DNA of 64,000 nt from Roseivirga seohaensis. Lineage in GTDB: Bacteria; Bacteroidota; Bacteroidia; Cytophagales; Cyclobacteriaceae. Below the pieces are notes generated by a model. It was not told the DNA's origin. It did not search any database and was given only the letters and a program-made list of their open reading frames with translations. Shown here one piece after another: positions 18,659-27,262 of the stretch. Position numbers and translations under genes: made by a program. The first letter of the stretch is position 1. Every line of letters starts with the position of its first letter. Location of the stretch: assembly GCF_001592945.1 (NCBI RefSeq), contig NZ_LRPB01000001.1, positions 167,917-231,916 of the forward strand. The letters are read 5' to 3'.

Positions 18659-19276
18659 ATGAGAATTGAGGTTGAAAACCTAGGGAAAAAATATGCGAAG
18701 GAATGGATATTCAGAAAACTGGATATGCAATTCGATTCTCAATTTTCTTATGCCATTACCGGCCCAAACGGTAGTGGAAAATCAACCTTACTTCAAACTC
18801 TTACGGGTGTTTTTCTTCCAACTGAAGGAACTGTCTCTTACTTTAAAGAAGATGAAAACATACTAGAGGAAGACTTCTATAAGCATTTAGACATAGTCAC
18901 TCCTTATTTAGAACTGATTGAAGAATTTACTTTAGATGAATTTTTAAAATTTCATTTCAAGTTTAAGCGCTTATCGGAGGGGGTTTCTATTGACGACTTT
19001 GTTCAGCATGTCTATTTAGAAAAAGATAGAGACAAGCAACTTCAGAACTTTTCGTCAGGTATGAAACAAAGGTTAAAGCTCGGCTTGGCCTTTTACTCTC
19101 AAAGCCCTATTTGTTTTTTAGATGAACCCACTTCTAATTTAGATGAACAAGGTACTGATTGGTATTTGGCCCACGTAAAAAGGGCACTGGATAAGAAATT
19201 AGTCATTATAAGCTCAAACCAGAAACATGAATATGATTTCTGTGATAAGGTTATAAACATTCCCGACTTTAAATAA
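18659..19276 (+). CDS. ABC transporter ATP-binding protein without permease
   Basis: 205 residues. Walker A GPNGSGKST near residue 35, signature FSSGMKQRLKL near 133, Walker B ICFLDEPTSNLD near 152, and a His-like switch replaced by SSNQ near 183. It is shorter than usual and no transmembrane partner is encoded nearby. Its translation follows lpxA by one base, so expression with lipid A genes is likely. It could energise an unlinked envelope permease; an LPS-related role is only suggested by context. The catalytic switch histidine seems to be absent, which would affect ATP turnover. Confidence 0.88.
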   Translation: MRIEVENLGKKYAKEWIFRKLDMQFDSQFSYAITGPNGSGKSTLLQTLTGVFLPTEGTVSYFKEDENILEEDFYKHLDIVTPYLELIEEFTLDEFLKFHFKFKRLSEGVSIDDFVQHVYLEKDRDKQLQNFSSGMKQRLKLGLAFYSQSPICFLDEPTSNLDEQGTDWYLAHVKRALDKKLVIISSNQKHEYDFCDKVINIPDFK

Positions 19277-19338
19277 AATAGAGAAAGGGTTGAAATCCCC
19301 TATTTTATAATTATTATTGGTTTTATAACTAAAGAATT

Positions 19339-19827
19339 ATGTTCAGAATCAAGCATCTCTCATTCTTATTGATCGCGCTATTCGCACTTACCTTATCATC
19401 ATGTGGTGGTGGGGGTGGTGGAGGCGGAGACGACACTCCAACCCTTACGGCTGAAGAGCAAAGGCTTTTAGATTTAGTAGGCACTACTGGTGTTACTTAT
19501 GAAGCTACTTCAATTACCTTTAACGGTGTTGCCGCTACTGGCTTTGACGACTTCACTCTTACCTTAAGAGGAACGGCTTCGAGCAAAACGTATTCGACTA
19601 CAGACGGTGATCCTGTTTTTAAAGCTACAGGATCATGGGCATTCAATGGCACCAACATCAATCAAATTTTTATTGATGGAAACTCTAGTAACACTTTTGT
19701 AGTATCGGCTTTTAACGCAAGTGCTGGCACATTTACCTTAACTGTTGATTTTGTAGCCAGCGGAGGAGTAGCTGCAGGAATGAATGGTACAAATGGAACT
19801 TATGTTTTCAACTTGGTGAAACAATAA
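19339..19827 (+). CDS. Hypothetical lipoprotein with polyglycine tether
   Basis: 162 residues. The lipoprotein signal peptide ends in lipobox LSSC, with Cys22, followed by eight glycines and acidic residues, a flexible tether suited to an outer-membrane lipoprotein. The remainder is rich in Thr, Ser, Gly and Phe with alternating strands, consistent with a small beta-sandwich exposed at the surface or in the periplasm. I recognise no domain. A strong terminator follows at 19853-19887. Confidence 0.8.
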   Translation: MFRIKHLSFLLIALFALTLSSCGGGGGGGGDDTPTLTAEEQRLLDLVGTTGVTYEATSITFNGVAATGFDDFTLTLRGTASSKTYSTTDGDPVFKATGSWAFNGTNINQIFIDGNSSNTFVVSAFNASAGTFTLTVDFVASGGVAAGMNGTNGTYVFNLVKQ

Positions 19828-19852
19828 AAAATTCAGACAACCTTAACTATGA

Positions 19853-19887
19853 AAAGAGCCGTTTCAGAAATTCTAAAACGGCTCTTT
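19853..19887 (+). terminator. Intrinsic terminator after the lipoprotein gene
   Basis: Perfect 12-bp inverted repeat: AAAGAGCCGTTT at 19853-19864 and AAACGGCTCTTT at 19876-19887, loop of 11. It is followed by ACTTTTAC on the plus strand and sits between convergent genes, so it may work in both directions. Confidence 0.85.
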
Positions 19888-19914
19888 ACTTTTACTGGTA
19901 ATGTGGTTAACTAA

Positions 19915-21099
19915 CTATCCTAAAGCCACAACGCCTGGAAGCTCTTTTCCTTCCATATACTCAAGCAAGGCTCCTCCACCAGTAGAAACATAAGACACAT
20001 CATCACCGTAGCCCAAAAGGTTTACTGCTGCCGCAGAGTCACCTCCACCAATCAATGAAAAAGCTCCATTCTTAGTTGCTTCAACGATGGCTTCGGCTAC
20101 AGCTTTTGTGCCGTTGGCAAAATTTTCCATTTCAAAAACGCCCATTGGGCCGTTCCATAAAATGGTTTTAGAATCTCTTACTGTACGTGAGAAAACTTCA
20201 GCTGCTTGCGGCCCAATATCTAAGCCCATCCAACCTGAAGGAATCGCATTGTTCATAGCAATATCAGTGTTGGCATCATTGCTGAAAGCATCGGCAATTA
20301 CCGAATCGATAGGGAGCATAAGGTCAACTCCTAGAGATTTTGCCTTTTGAATCAATTCTAAAGCAAGAGGCAATTTATCTTCTTCCACTAGTGAGTTACC
20401 AATGTTTCCACCCATGGCCTTGAAAAAGGTATAAGACATTCCACCACCAATAATGAGGTGGTCTACTTTCTCCAACAACCTTTCTATAATCATGATTTTA
20501 TCAGAAATTTTTGCTCCTCCCATAATAGCGGTGTATGGCTTTTCTGATTTATCCAGCACCTTCTGTGCATTCTCAAGCTCTGCCTGCATTACATACCCAC
20601 AGCCCTTTTCATTAAAAAATTGAGCAATAATAGAAGTTGAAGCATGCGCTCTGTGTGCTGTTCCGAATGCATCGTTAATGTATACATCACCGTGTTCAGC
20701 TAATGATTTTGCGAAGTCTACATTGCCTTTGGTTTCTTCGGTATAGAACCTCAAGTTTTCAAGCAAAAGAATCTCACCGCTCTTTAAGTTAGCTGATAAG
20801 GATTTTGCTTGTTCACCAACGCAGTCATCTCCAAACAATACCTTTCTATCAAACACTTCGCTTAAATGAGAAACTAAATGCTGTAACGAATATTTATCCT
20901 CTGGCCCAGTTTTCGGTCTGCCCAAATGCGACATTAATACTACCGCTCCTCCATTATCCAAAACATATTGAATAGTTGGAATTGCCGCCCTGATTCGGGT
21001 ATCGTCAGTAATTTCGAATTTATCGTTTAGTGGAACGTTAAAATCCACTCTAATTAGTGCTCGCTTTCCTTTAAAGTCAAAGTCGGTAATGTTCTTCAT
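19915..21099 (-). CDS. pgk: Phosphoglycerate kinase
   Basis: 394 residues, full length. Hallmarks are RVDFNVPLN near the start, [40 protein letters not shown] and the nucleotide-binding C-terminal [13 protein letters not shown] with [15 protein letters not shown]. It makes ATP from 1,3-bisphosphoglycerate in glycolysis. It lies 15 bases after tsaC/sua5 and ends the TPR-sua5-pgk operon, an unusual place for a glycolytic gene. Confidence 0.97.
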   Translation of the reverse strand: MKNITDFDFKGKRALIRVDFNVPLNDKFEITDDTRIRAAIPTIQYVLDNGGAVVLMSHLGRPKTGPEDKYSLQHLVSHLSEVFDRKVLFGDDCVGEQAKSLSANLKSGEILLLENLRFYTEETKGNVDFAKSLAEHGDVYINDAFGTAHRAHASTSIIAQFFNEKGCGYVMQAELENAQKVLDKSEKPYTAIMGGAKISDKIMIIERLLEKVDHLIIGGGMSYTFFKAMGGNIGNSLVEEDKLPLALELIQKAKSLGVDLMLPIDSVIADAFSNDANTDIAMNNAIPSGWMGLDIGPQAAEVFSRTVRDSKTILWNGPMGVFEMENFANGTKAVAEAIVEATKNGAFSLIGGGDSAAAVNLLGYGDDVSYVSTGGGALLEYMEGKELPGVVALG

Positions 21100-21114
21100 A
21101 TTTTCTGTTCTTTT

Positions 21115-22071
21115 CTATTTTGCTGTTGCCCTTCTTAATCTATCGTTAATGGCTCTGCCTAACCCCATTTCTGGCACAAAACTAACCACAATGGTATGGA
21201 TATTTGGGTTTTGATCTAATGTTCGTAGGCTTCCAAATAGGTTTTTAGCCGCCTCATTCAAATTTTCACTTTCAGATAATACTATCTGATTTTCAAGCTT
21301 AAAACGATGATCTGGTTTACTGAATCCTAAAAATCCGAAAGCAGATAAATCGTTGGCTTCAATATCAAGGTCGTCTATTGCTAGTATTTTCTTTTTAGGT
21401 GCGTAATGGCTCTTAAGCATTCCTGGCGCTTGAGGCTGAGAAGAAGAATGCGAATTTACTTCCACCTTACCAATCACTTGTTCAATTTCTTCAATTGATA
21501 TTCCGCCCAAACGGAGAACTTTTGGCAACTTATCTTCAAAGCTCACAATGGTGGATTCTACTCCAACGCCACACTCTCCTCCATCTAATATATAGTCAAT
21601 CTTATCTCCTAATTGCTGTTGCACATGCTGGGCAGAAGTTGGACTGATGTAGCCAAAAGGGTTAGCACTAGGAGCGGCCAAAGGGAAATCTAAGCCTTTC
21701 AATAATTCTCTAGTGAGCTCGTGGCGTGGCATCCTAACCGCCACGGTGTCTAGCCCAGCGGTTACCAAATCCGAAATTATTGCTTTCTTTTTTAAAAGAA
21801 TTGTAAGCGGTCCAGGCCAAAACGCATTCGTTAATTGAACTGCCTTTTCTGGCAATTTTTCAGTGAATTCGCTTAACCTTTCAAGGCTGTTTACATGAAC
21901 TATAAGCGGATCGAATGTAGGCCTGTTCTTGGTTTTAAAAATTTTAGCTACAGCATCAATATTAAAGGCATTCCCTGCCAAACCGTAAACAGTTTCTGTA
22001 GGTATGGCCACTAAATCTCCTTGTTCTAGAATAGATTTGGCTGCACTAATATCGACACCAATGATTGCCAC
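21115..22071 (-). CDS. tsaC: L-threonylcarbamoyladenylate synthase (Sua5/TsaC type)
   Basis: 318 residues: an N-terminal YrdC domain (about 1-190) with PTETVYGLAGNAF, KNRPTFDPLIVHV and APSANPFGYISPT, plus a C-terminal Sua5 domain after the linker PGMLKSHYAPKK. The enzyme makes threonylcarbamoyl-AMP from threonine, bicarbonate and ATP for t6A tRNA modification. The start codon is GTG, overlapping the TAG stop of the TPR gene (TAGTG), so translation is coupled. Its pathway partner tsaE is 9 kb away in the porX operon. Confidence 0.95.
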   Translation of the reverse strand: MAIIGVDISAAKSILEQGDLVAIPTETVYGLAGNAFNIDAVAKIFKTKNRPTFDPLIVHVNSLERLSEFTEKLPEKAVQLTNAFWPGPLTILLKKKAIISDLVTAGLDTVAVRMPRHELTRELLKGLDFPLAAPSANPFGYISPTSAQHVQQQLGDKIDYILDGGECGVGVESTIVSFEDKLPKVLRLGGISIEEIEQVIGKVEVNSHSSSQPQAPGMLKSHYAPKKKILAIDDLDIEANDLSAFGFLGFSKPDHRFKLENQIVLSESENLNEAAKNLFGSLRTLDQNPNIHTIVVSFVPEMGLGRAINDRLRRATAK

Positions 22072-22787
22072 TACTGCATACAGTTTTGGCTGATGGCTTC
22101 TGATGCTCCTTCAAAATTTAAGGATTCAGCAGTTGATAAATAACTACAGCCATCGGTTCTGTTTTCCAATGCTAATTCGGCAAGCCCCAACCAATAATAA
22201 GCTTCGCCATATTGAGGATTCAACTCAATAGCCTTTTTGAAATCATAGATGGCATCATCAGAATTATTAATTCTAAGTTCAGCTTTCCCTTTATTCAAAT
22301 AAACTAACGGATTATTGGCATCAAATCGTAAAGCAAATTCAAAATCGAAAAGTGCCCGGTCGAATTCACCATACTTAAAAAGAATTGCTCCTCGGTTTAT
22401 GTATAAATCTGCAACATTGGGTTGAAGTAAAATCGCTCGGTCTAAATCCAGCATTGCTCCTTGGTCATCAGAAAGCAAGCGCCTTGTGTTCGACCTGTTA
22501 TAATACGCTCTATAATCTGTGCTATCTACTCTTATGGCTTGGCCAAATGTAATTGCTGATTCATCTAACTCATTAATTCTTAGCAAGGCTACTCCTTTGG
22601 CATTAAGGGCAGTGTAATTATTACTGTTTTTCTCAAGTGCTTTGTTGAATAATTTTATGGCTTCGGCATAAGATTCTTGCCCCATTAAATTTCTTCCCTC
22701 TTCTACTAACTGCTCTTCGCTTTTTCCGCAAGAAGACAGAGCAAGTAAAAAAGACAAACAGATTACTCCCTTAAGTATAGATTTCAT
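22071..22787 (-). CDS. TPR-repeat lipoprotein
   Basis: 238 residues. The signal peptide has lipobox LSSC (Cys20). About five tetratricopeptide repeats follow from residue 28 onward, for example SYAEAIKLFNKALEKN, NYTALNAKGVALL and DAIYDFKKAIELNP. It is a protein-protein interaction scaffold, probably on the periplasmic side of a membrane; the partner is unknown. It leads the TPR-tsaC-pgk operon behind a TATCTTTG promoter box. Confidence 0.88.
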   Translation of the reverse strand: MKSILKGVICLSFLLALSSCGKSEEQLVEEGRNLMGQESYAEAIKLFNKALEKNSNNYTALNAKGVALLRINELDESAITFGQAIRVDSTDYRAYYNRSNTRRLLSDDQGAMLDLDRAILLQPNVADLYINRGAILFKYGEFDRALFDFEFALRFDANNPLVYLNKGKAELRINNSDDAIYDFKKAIELNPQYGEAYYWLGLAELALENRTDGCSYLSTAESLNFEGASEAISQNCMQ

Positions 22788-22804
22788 GATTGTGATTTAG
22801 GCTG

Positions 22805-22812
22805 CAAAGATA
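22805..22812 (-). promoter_or_regulatory. -7 box TATCTTTG of the TPR-tsaC-pgk operon
   Basis: An exact TAnnTTTG match on the minus strand, 17 bases before the ATG at 22787. The extended core TATCTTTGCAGC resembles TATCTTTGCGGC at 9686. Confidence 0.65.
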
Positions 22813-22839
22813 CGATCCACAGGTTGTTTCCAAAATGAA

Positions 22840-25680
22840 TTATTCCCTAGAATATATCACCTTCTGAACTTTGATTTCGCCCTGATATTCCATACGAATC
22901 AAATAGATGCCAGGAGGAACTGGGCTATTCTTAACGTCTGTTCCATCCCAAAAAATTTCGTTTTCACCTTGAAAGCCAAGCCCTAAAGCAATTGTTTTCA
23001 CCAGCTTTCCATCAGTGTTGTAAACCCTGGCCCTTACCATATCGGTTTCGGGCAATGTATAGTTTATAGCAATATTGTCTGTGAATGGATTGGGAAAAGC
23101 ATTTTCGACCACCAAACCATTGCCGCTCTGTATAGCAGGCTCTGGAACAACTCCGTTAATTTGGCTTTGGTACACCCCATTTCCGTGTGTTGCGGCCACA
23201 ATTCTTCCATCCGACCTACGGTAATCAAGCATATTTACAGGTACATTTCCTATGGACTGTTCACCTTCTTGTAACCAAATAGTGCTTTCACCATTTAAGG
23301 CGGTGGTGCTAAAAACCCCCACACTGGTGGCTAAATAATACTCTGTTACCCCATCGTTTTTCGGAACAATTTCTGCCCAGCGTACCGATGGCCCTCCTCC
23401 CAATCCAGAGGGAGCTTCTTCTAGGTTTCCAGAAATATCTTCAAAGGTTGCGCCTCCATCTACCGACCTAAAAACACTTTTTACTTGGTAATTTGAAAAC
23501 ACCACCACGATTTCATTGGCGTTGGTTGGGTTTACCGCTATAGAATTAACATAAGCACCTGAAGGGAAAATATTTGAAGTTCTTTCACTTACCGTATAGC
23601 CATTAGAGTTTGCAAAATCCATTCTGAATACCTGTCCTACGGATGTTCCATAATAGAGAATATTCTCTTGGTCAGAAGAGGTTTCGATGGCAGAAATGGA
23701 ACCGGAAGCAATCTTTGTTATTTCCAGCCTTTCCCAGTTAACATCAGTTTTGGTTTGTTCACCTGAAGGAATCTGACTTAGATTTCTGTTTCTCCATAAA
23801 TAATTACCCCCTGCAAAAAACATCCTGTTTCCATTATTCCGATCGAGCACATAAGGGTTGATAAAAAGAATAGGCTGAGAAGGGTCAGCACCAGCACCTG
23901 AAGGGTCTACACGAGCAAAAGAAGAAAGCGAGTAATTACGGTTTAGGGTAAGCCTATACACTTGCCCATTTTGAAAAGAAGTGTAATAGTTAATCCCAAA
24001 TCTGGTAGAAGCGGTGAAGCCGCCATCTCCCCCAATCAGTCTTACGCCATTATTATTTTCACCAATGGTTGAAAGAATACTGCCATTGTCTTGTAAACCT
24101 CCAAACGCAAAGTTATCGGCTGGAGATTGGCTCATGGTTATGGTGTAGTATTGGGTAGTGATATAACCGTTGTTGAGCGATTCATAAACTACAGGACTGG
24201 CCAAATTGTTAGTTGTTTTGAAAAGTCCGCCATCGTTGGCTGAAATCATCACATTTGGGTTAGAAGGAAGAAAAACCAAATCATGTTGGTCGGGGTGATG
24301 ATTCGGATAACTGCTATTTCCTTCCTCATCTGGATTATATCCACCTATCCACGTCACATTTGTTTTGGTAGCAAAACCATCTGTCGATCTATAAATATTC
24401 GTTCCCCCTACGAAAACTGTATTTTCATCAGCAGGATGAACCCTCACAAATAAATCGTAGGAACTTTGTGAATCAAATGATTCAATTTCTTCATCGGTGC
24501 CATCGGGTAAATTCGCAGACCTATCGTCAATAGCGCCAGTAGCATTGTTGTATTTTAACAGTTTGTGGCCTTGACCTGTATCGGAAAGGAAGTAAACGAT
24601 GTTCGGATTGCTCAATGAAGCTCCTATTTCTGTACGTCTATATGCTAAGTTTGAGTGAACCACAATCCTCGTCCAATTCACCCCATCATCAGATTTATAA
24701 ATTCCCGCAAGCGGAGAAAAAGCACTGGCTGTATTTGTAGATCGGCTTAATGAAGCGTAAAAAACTCCATTGGCAGCTCTATACACTTCGGTATAAAAAA
24801 TGGCTGGAACATCATTCAAATCAACATTATTCCCCACTTCATACAGCGAATTTCCCAACACCGTAGCCCAAGTTTGGCCGCCATTGGCTGAGCGTACAAT
24901 TCCTCCATAAATGGCAGCAATGATTTCATCATTAGCACTATTTGGGTTTAAGGTGATGTCCCAAACGTACATGAATGGAGAATTGAATTTTTCTGGATTA
25001 TTCACTTGGGTGGAAGGCAAAGGCTGCCAATTAAGTCCTCCATCGGTAGATTTATAAATTCCATCTCCGCGAAATGGTGCTCCCGGTGAACGCGTTGAAT
25101 TCCCCACTAATTCGCCCGTACCATAATACCAGACATTCTCCTTTCCTGGCCGGGTATCTTGAACAATGCAGGTTACGCTGTGCAACTGATCAGACTTAGT
25201 AGTTTTTGTCCAGCTTTGGCCGCCATTGGTAGATCGCCAAACGCCTCCGGAAACTCCAGCAGCTAAAATTATATTTTCATTAGTAACATCTATAGCCACC
25301 GCTCTTGTTCTTCCGCCTATATTATTGGGTCCTAGAGAATTCCATGTAAGCAAGCTAGGAGCGTTTTGAGAATTCGCTCCTGCAGCCCTCATTTTCAATC
25401 GGTTGAGATTGGCTTTCAGTTTAAAATCCTGAACAAATTCATTTTCCATTTCACGCATATTGACTGGAATTTCATTTGTTTCTGGGTTAGCCAGCATCTG
25501 ATGAATATATTCACTTCTTTGCTGTACGTTTTCTCTTGAAAAGAATTCTGCTCTAGCTGTTGGAGGCTCTACGGTTATCTCTTTATCGTTCGACTTCGGA
25601 ACAAACACGAACACCAAGGCCACAAGAGACCAGAGTACAACAAGACTCAGAATTAAAGTGGATTTTTTGCTAAACTTCAT
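22840..25680 (-). CDS. T9SS-exported Asp-box (BNR/sialidase-like) beta-propeller protein
   Basis: 946 residues from the ATG at 25680; an upstream in-frame TTG would add 8 residues before the signal-anchor and is less likely. An N-terminal hydrophobic export signal (about 5-28) is followed by repeated Asp-box units such as WRSTNGGQSW, YKSTDGGLNW, VRSANGGQTW and FRSVDGGATF, forming Sortilin/VPS10-like propellers. The last 85 residues are a type A T9SS sorting domain (NAFPNPFTDN, YNTDGKLV, PPGIYLIRM). It is expected on the cell surface or released; no catalytic residues are evident. A TATCTTTG box directly abuts the ATG. Confidence 0.9.
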   Translation of the reverse strand: MKFSKKSTLILSLVVLWSLVALVFVFVPKSNDKEITVEPPTARAEFFSRENVQQRSEYIHQMLANPETNEIPVNMREMENEFVQDFKLKANLNRLKMRAAGANSQNAPSLLTWNSLGPNNIGGRTRAVAIDVTNENIILAAGVSGGVWRSTNGGQSWTKTTKSDQLHSVTCIVQDTRPGKENVWYYGTGELVGNSTRSPGAPFRGDGIYKSTDGGLNWQPLPSTQVNNPEKFNSPFMYVWDITLNPNSANDEIIAAIYGGIVRSANGGQTWATVLGNSLYEVGNNVDLNDVPAIFYTEVYRAANGVFYASLSRSTNTASAFSPLAGIYKSDDGVNWTRIVVHSNLAYRRTEIGASLSNPNIVYFLSDTGQGHKLLKYNNATGAIDDRSANLPDGTDEEIESFDSQSSYDLFVRVHPADENTVFVGGTNIYRSTDGFATKTNVTWIGGYNPDEEGNSSYPNHHPDQHDLVFLPSNPNVMISANDGGLFKTTNNLASPVVYESLNNGYITTQYYTITMSQSPADNFAFGGLQDNGSILSTIGENNNGVRLIGGDGGFTASTRFGINYYTSFQNGQVYRLTLNRNYSLSSFARVDPSGAGADPSQPILFINPYVLDRNNGNRMFFAGGNYLWRNRNLSQIPSGEQTKTDVNWERLEITKIASGSISAIETSSDQENILYYGTSVGQVFRMDFANSNGYTVSERTSNIFPSGAYVNSIAVNPTNANEIVVVFSNYQVKSVFRSVDGGATFEDISGNLEEAPSGLGGGPSVRWAEIVPKNDGVTEYYLATSVGVFSTTALNGESTIWLQEGEQSIGNVPVNMLDYRRSDGRIVAATHGNGVYQSQINGVVPEPAIQSGNGLVVENAFPNPFTDNIAINYTLPETDMVRARVYNTDGKLVKTIALGLGFQGENEIFWDGTDVKNSPVPPGIYLIRMEYQGEIKVQKVIYSRE

Positions 25681-25736
25681 CAAAGATAAATATAGGGCAC
25701 TCAAGCAATTTTATTGCATAGAAGTATGGTTTTCAA

Positions 25737-26291
25737 CTAAATAAATTGCTTTGTTTTGGCATACATACGCATTAAAGAAGGCTCGTGACTTATTTTTTCC
25801 TTCAGGTTACTGAAATGAATCCACTTTAAGTCGTTTGATTCGTGATTTAATTGTGGAACTGCCCTTTCTGGCGCTACAAGCAAAAACCGAACATCATAAT
25901 GCTCATGTTCAGGCACTTCCTTCCTTTCAGGAATGGTATGAATGTCCAAATCAAATATTTGGTTTGAAGCGAAAACGAAACCTGAAATACCAGTTTCCTC
26001 CTCAGCTTCTTTTAAGGCCACTGCCCTCACGTTTTCATCGCCATCGGCATGACCGCCCGGCTGCAACCATTTGTTTAATTTGGCGTGATGTAGCAACAAT
26101 ATAGAATCTCGCTGATGGTTCAGAATCCAAGCAGATGCTGTTATATGCCCCATCAGCAAAGACCTTTCAAAGCAATTTTCATAATTACTAAGCAGGCTTT
26201 CAAACCTAGGTTTGAAAGCCTGCTCTTCTTTATATTCAGATTGGTATTCCTTAATTTCTGTAAGGAGTTTTTCTCTTAAATTAAACTCCAT
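25737..26291 (-). CDS. NUDIX hydrolase
   Basis: 184 residues. The Nudix box runs from Gly80 to Ile102 with G80, E86, Lys94-Glu95 and E98-E99 in the expected spacing (Lys replaces the usual Arg). Such enzymes cleave nucleoside diphosphates linked to another moiety; the substrate cannot be predicted. The 75-residue helical region before the box is long for a simple MutT. Its ATG overlaps the end of the upstream secreted-protein gene by 11 bases, placing it last in the recQ operon. Confidence 0.9.
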   Translation of the reverse strand: MEFNLREKLLTEIKEYQSEYKEEQAFKPRFESLLSNYENCFERSLLMGHITASAWILNHQRDSILLLHHAKLNKWLQPGGHADGDENVRAVALKEAEEETGISGFVFASNQIFDLDIHTIPERKEVPEHEHYDVRFLLVAPERAVPQLNHESNDLKWIHFSNLKEKISHEPSLMRMYAKTKQFI

Positions 26292-26649
26292 CAGAAATCA
26301 CAATATTGGCTTTGTTCAACTTATTTTTCTCAAGCTTGCTTACAATTTCTCCACCACCAGCATTGTCCATATCGCCTTTTCTAACCAAAACATAGTAAGG
26401 AATGGCGTCTAGTTTTTTGAAAGTAACTTGCCCCTTGTTATTGGTCAATTGCGCGGGCTGCACTGCATTTTTCTCAGCATTATAATCTGCTTGAGTTTTA
26501 TAGATTGTCACTTTAGCTCCCTCTACTATATTACCAAGCTCATCTAAGACTGTAATTTTAAGTTTGGTGTTAAAAATTTGAGTTGGCTGCCCAGAAGGTG
26601 TAAATAAGCTTCCAAAAATCAATGTTAGGGTAATCAATACAGATTTCAT
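26281..26649 (-). CDS. Secreted hypothetical protein with carboxypeptidase-regulatory-like domain
   Basis: 122 residues from the ATG at 26649, chosen because it begins a clean signal peptide (about 1-20); an upstream start at 26688 would place 13 polar residues ahead of it and overlap the previous gene. The mature part resembles a small prealbumin-like domain (KLKITVLDELGNIVEGAKVTIY, GQVTFKKLDAIPYYVLVRKG). It is probably a periplasmic or surface beta-sandwich. Function unknown. Third gene of the recQ unit. Confidence 0.75.
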   Translation of the reverse strand: MKSVLITLTLIFGSLFTPSGQPTQIFNTKLKITVLDELGNIVEGAKVTIYKTQADYNAEKNAVQPAQLTNNKGQVTFKKLDAIPYYVLVRKGDMDNAGGGEIVSKLEKNKLNKANIVISDGV

Positions 26650-26659
26650 TCTTTTTAAA

Positions 26660-27256
26660 TTAGAGGTTTCGGTCAAACAATTTTTCAATAAACTCCTCGA
26701 AAGGTAAAGCTTCGGAATATAAACGATCTTGATAGATATTGGCCATCAATTTTATATAACTGGGCTTTCGATCGATCATAACGTATTCGATGAGAATATT
26801 ACCGTAAAGTTGGTTGGTTTTTTTTTCTTCCTGTTCCAAAGCCTGAGGTTTTAAATACCATTTTTCAATCACCTCTTCAAAAGATTCCCTATCAATGATT
26901 CTACGGTCGTTTTGTGCCAGTCTGTAATCGAACTCAAGTGTTTTCTCTTTCAAATAATCGAATAAGTTTCTGAAGTCATCACTTGATATTTCATGGTCAT
27001 AAGTAACCGCAAAACCGTTAGAATACTTGGTTTCTAGCAAGTGAAGATTGAGTTTTGCTACTATACCTTTCTTTTTCAGATGGTAAGCATTATAGATTTC
27101 AGTCAGTAATTCAGTCCTTTTATGGCTATCCGCCCAAGCTAGAAAACTTTCAGATTCTCGACTGGTTCTTTCCAATGTTTCATGGATTAACTCAGCCGGA
27201 CCTTCTGCCTTCCCTTTAAAAATCTTATTATATATGTCGTCAAAAAAACTCATCAT
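26660..27256 (-). CDS. Hypothetical cytoplasmic protein downstream of recQ
   Basis: 198 residues from the ATG at 27256 (an in-frame TTG precedes it, and another ATG follows directly). The protein is helical and charged, without signal or membrane segments, and I recognise no domain. The conserved-looking stretch AVTYDHEISSDDFRNLFDYLKEK suggests a folded domain. The start lies 6 bases behind the recQ stop, so it is translated from the same mRNA and may be a recQ-linked factor, but that is inference from position alone. Confidence 0.7.
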   Translation of the reverse strand: MMSFFDDIYNKIFKGKAEGPAELIHETLERTSRESESFLAWADSHKRTELLTEIYNAYHLKKKGIVAKLNLHLLETKYSNGFAVTYDHEISSDDFRNLFDYLKEKTLEFDYRLAQNDRRIIDRESFEEVIEKWYLKPQALEQEEKKTNQLYGNILIEYVMIDRKPSYIKLMANIYQDRLYSEALPFEEFIEKLFDRNL

Positions 27257-27262
27257 CAATAT

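Noticed and set aside
22840..25680. Sialidase enzyme
   Set aside because: Asp-box repeats are present, but the catalytic arginine triad and Tyr/Glu of sialidases are not evident; a structural propeller is the safer call.
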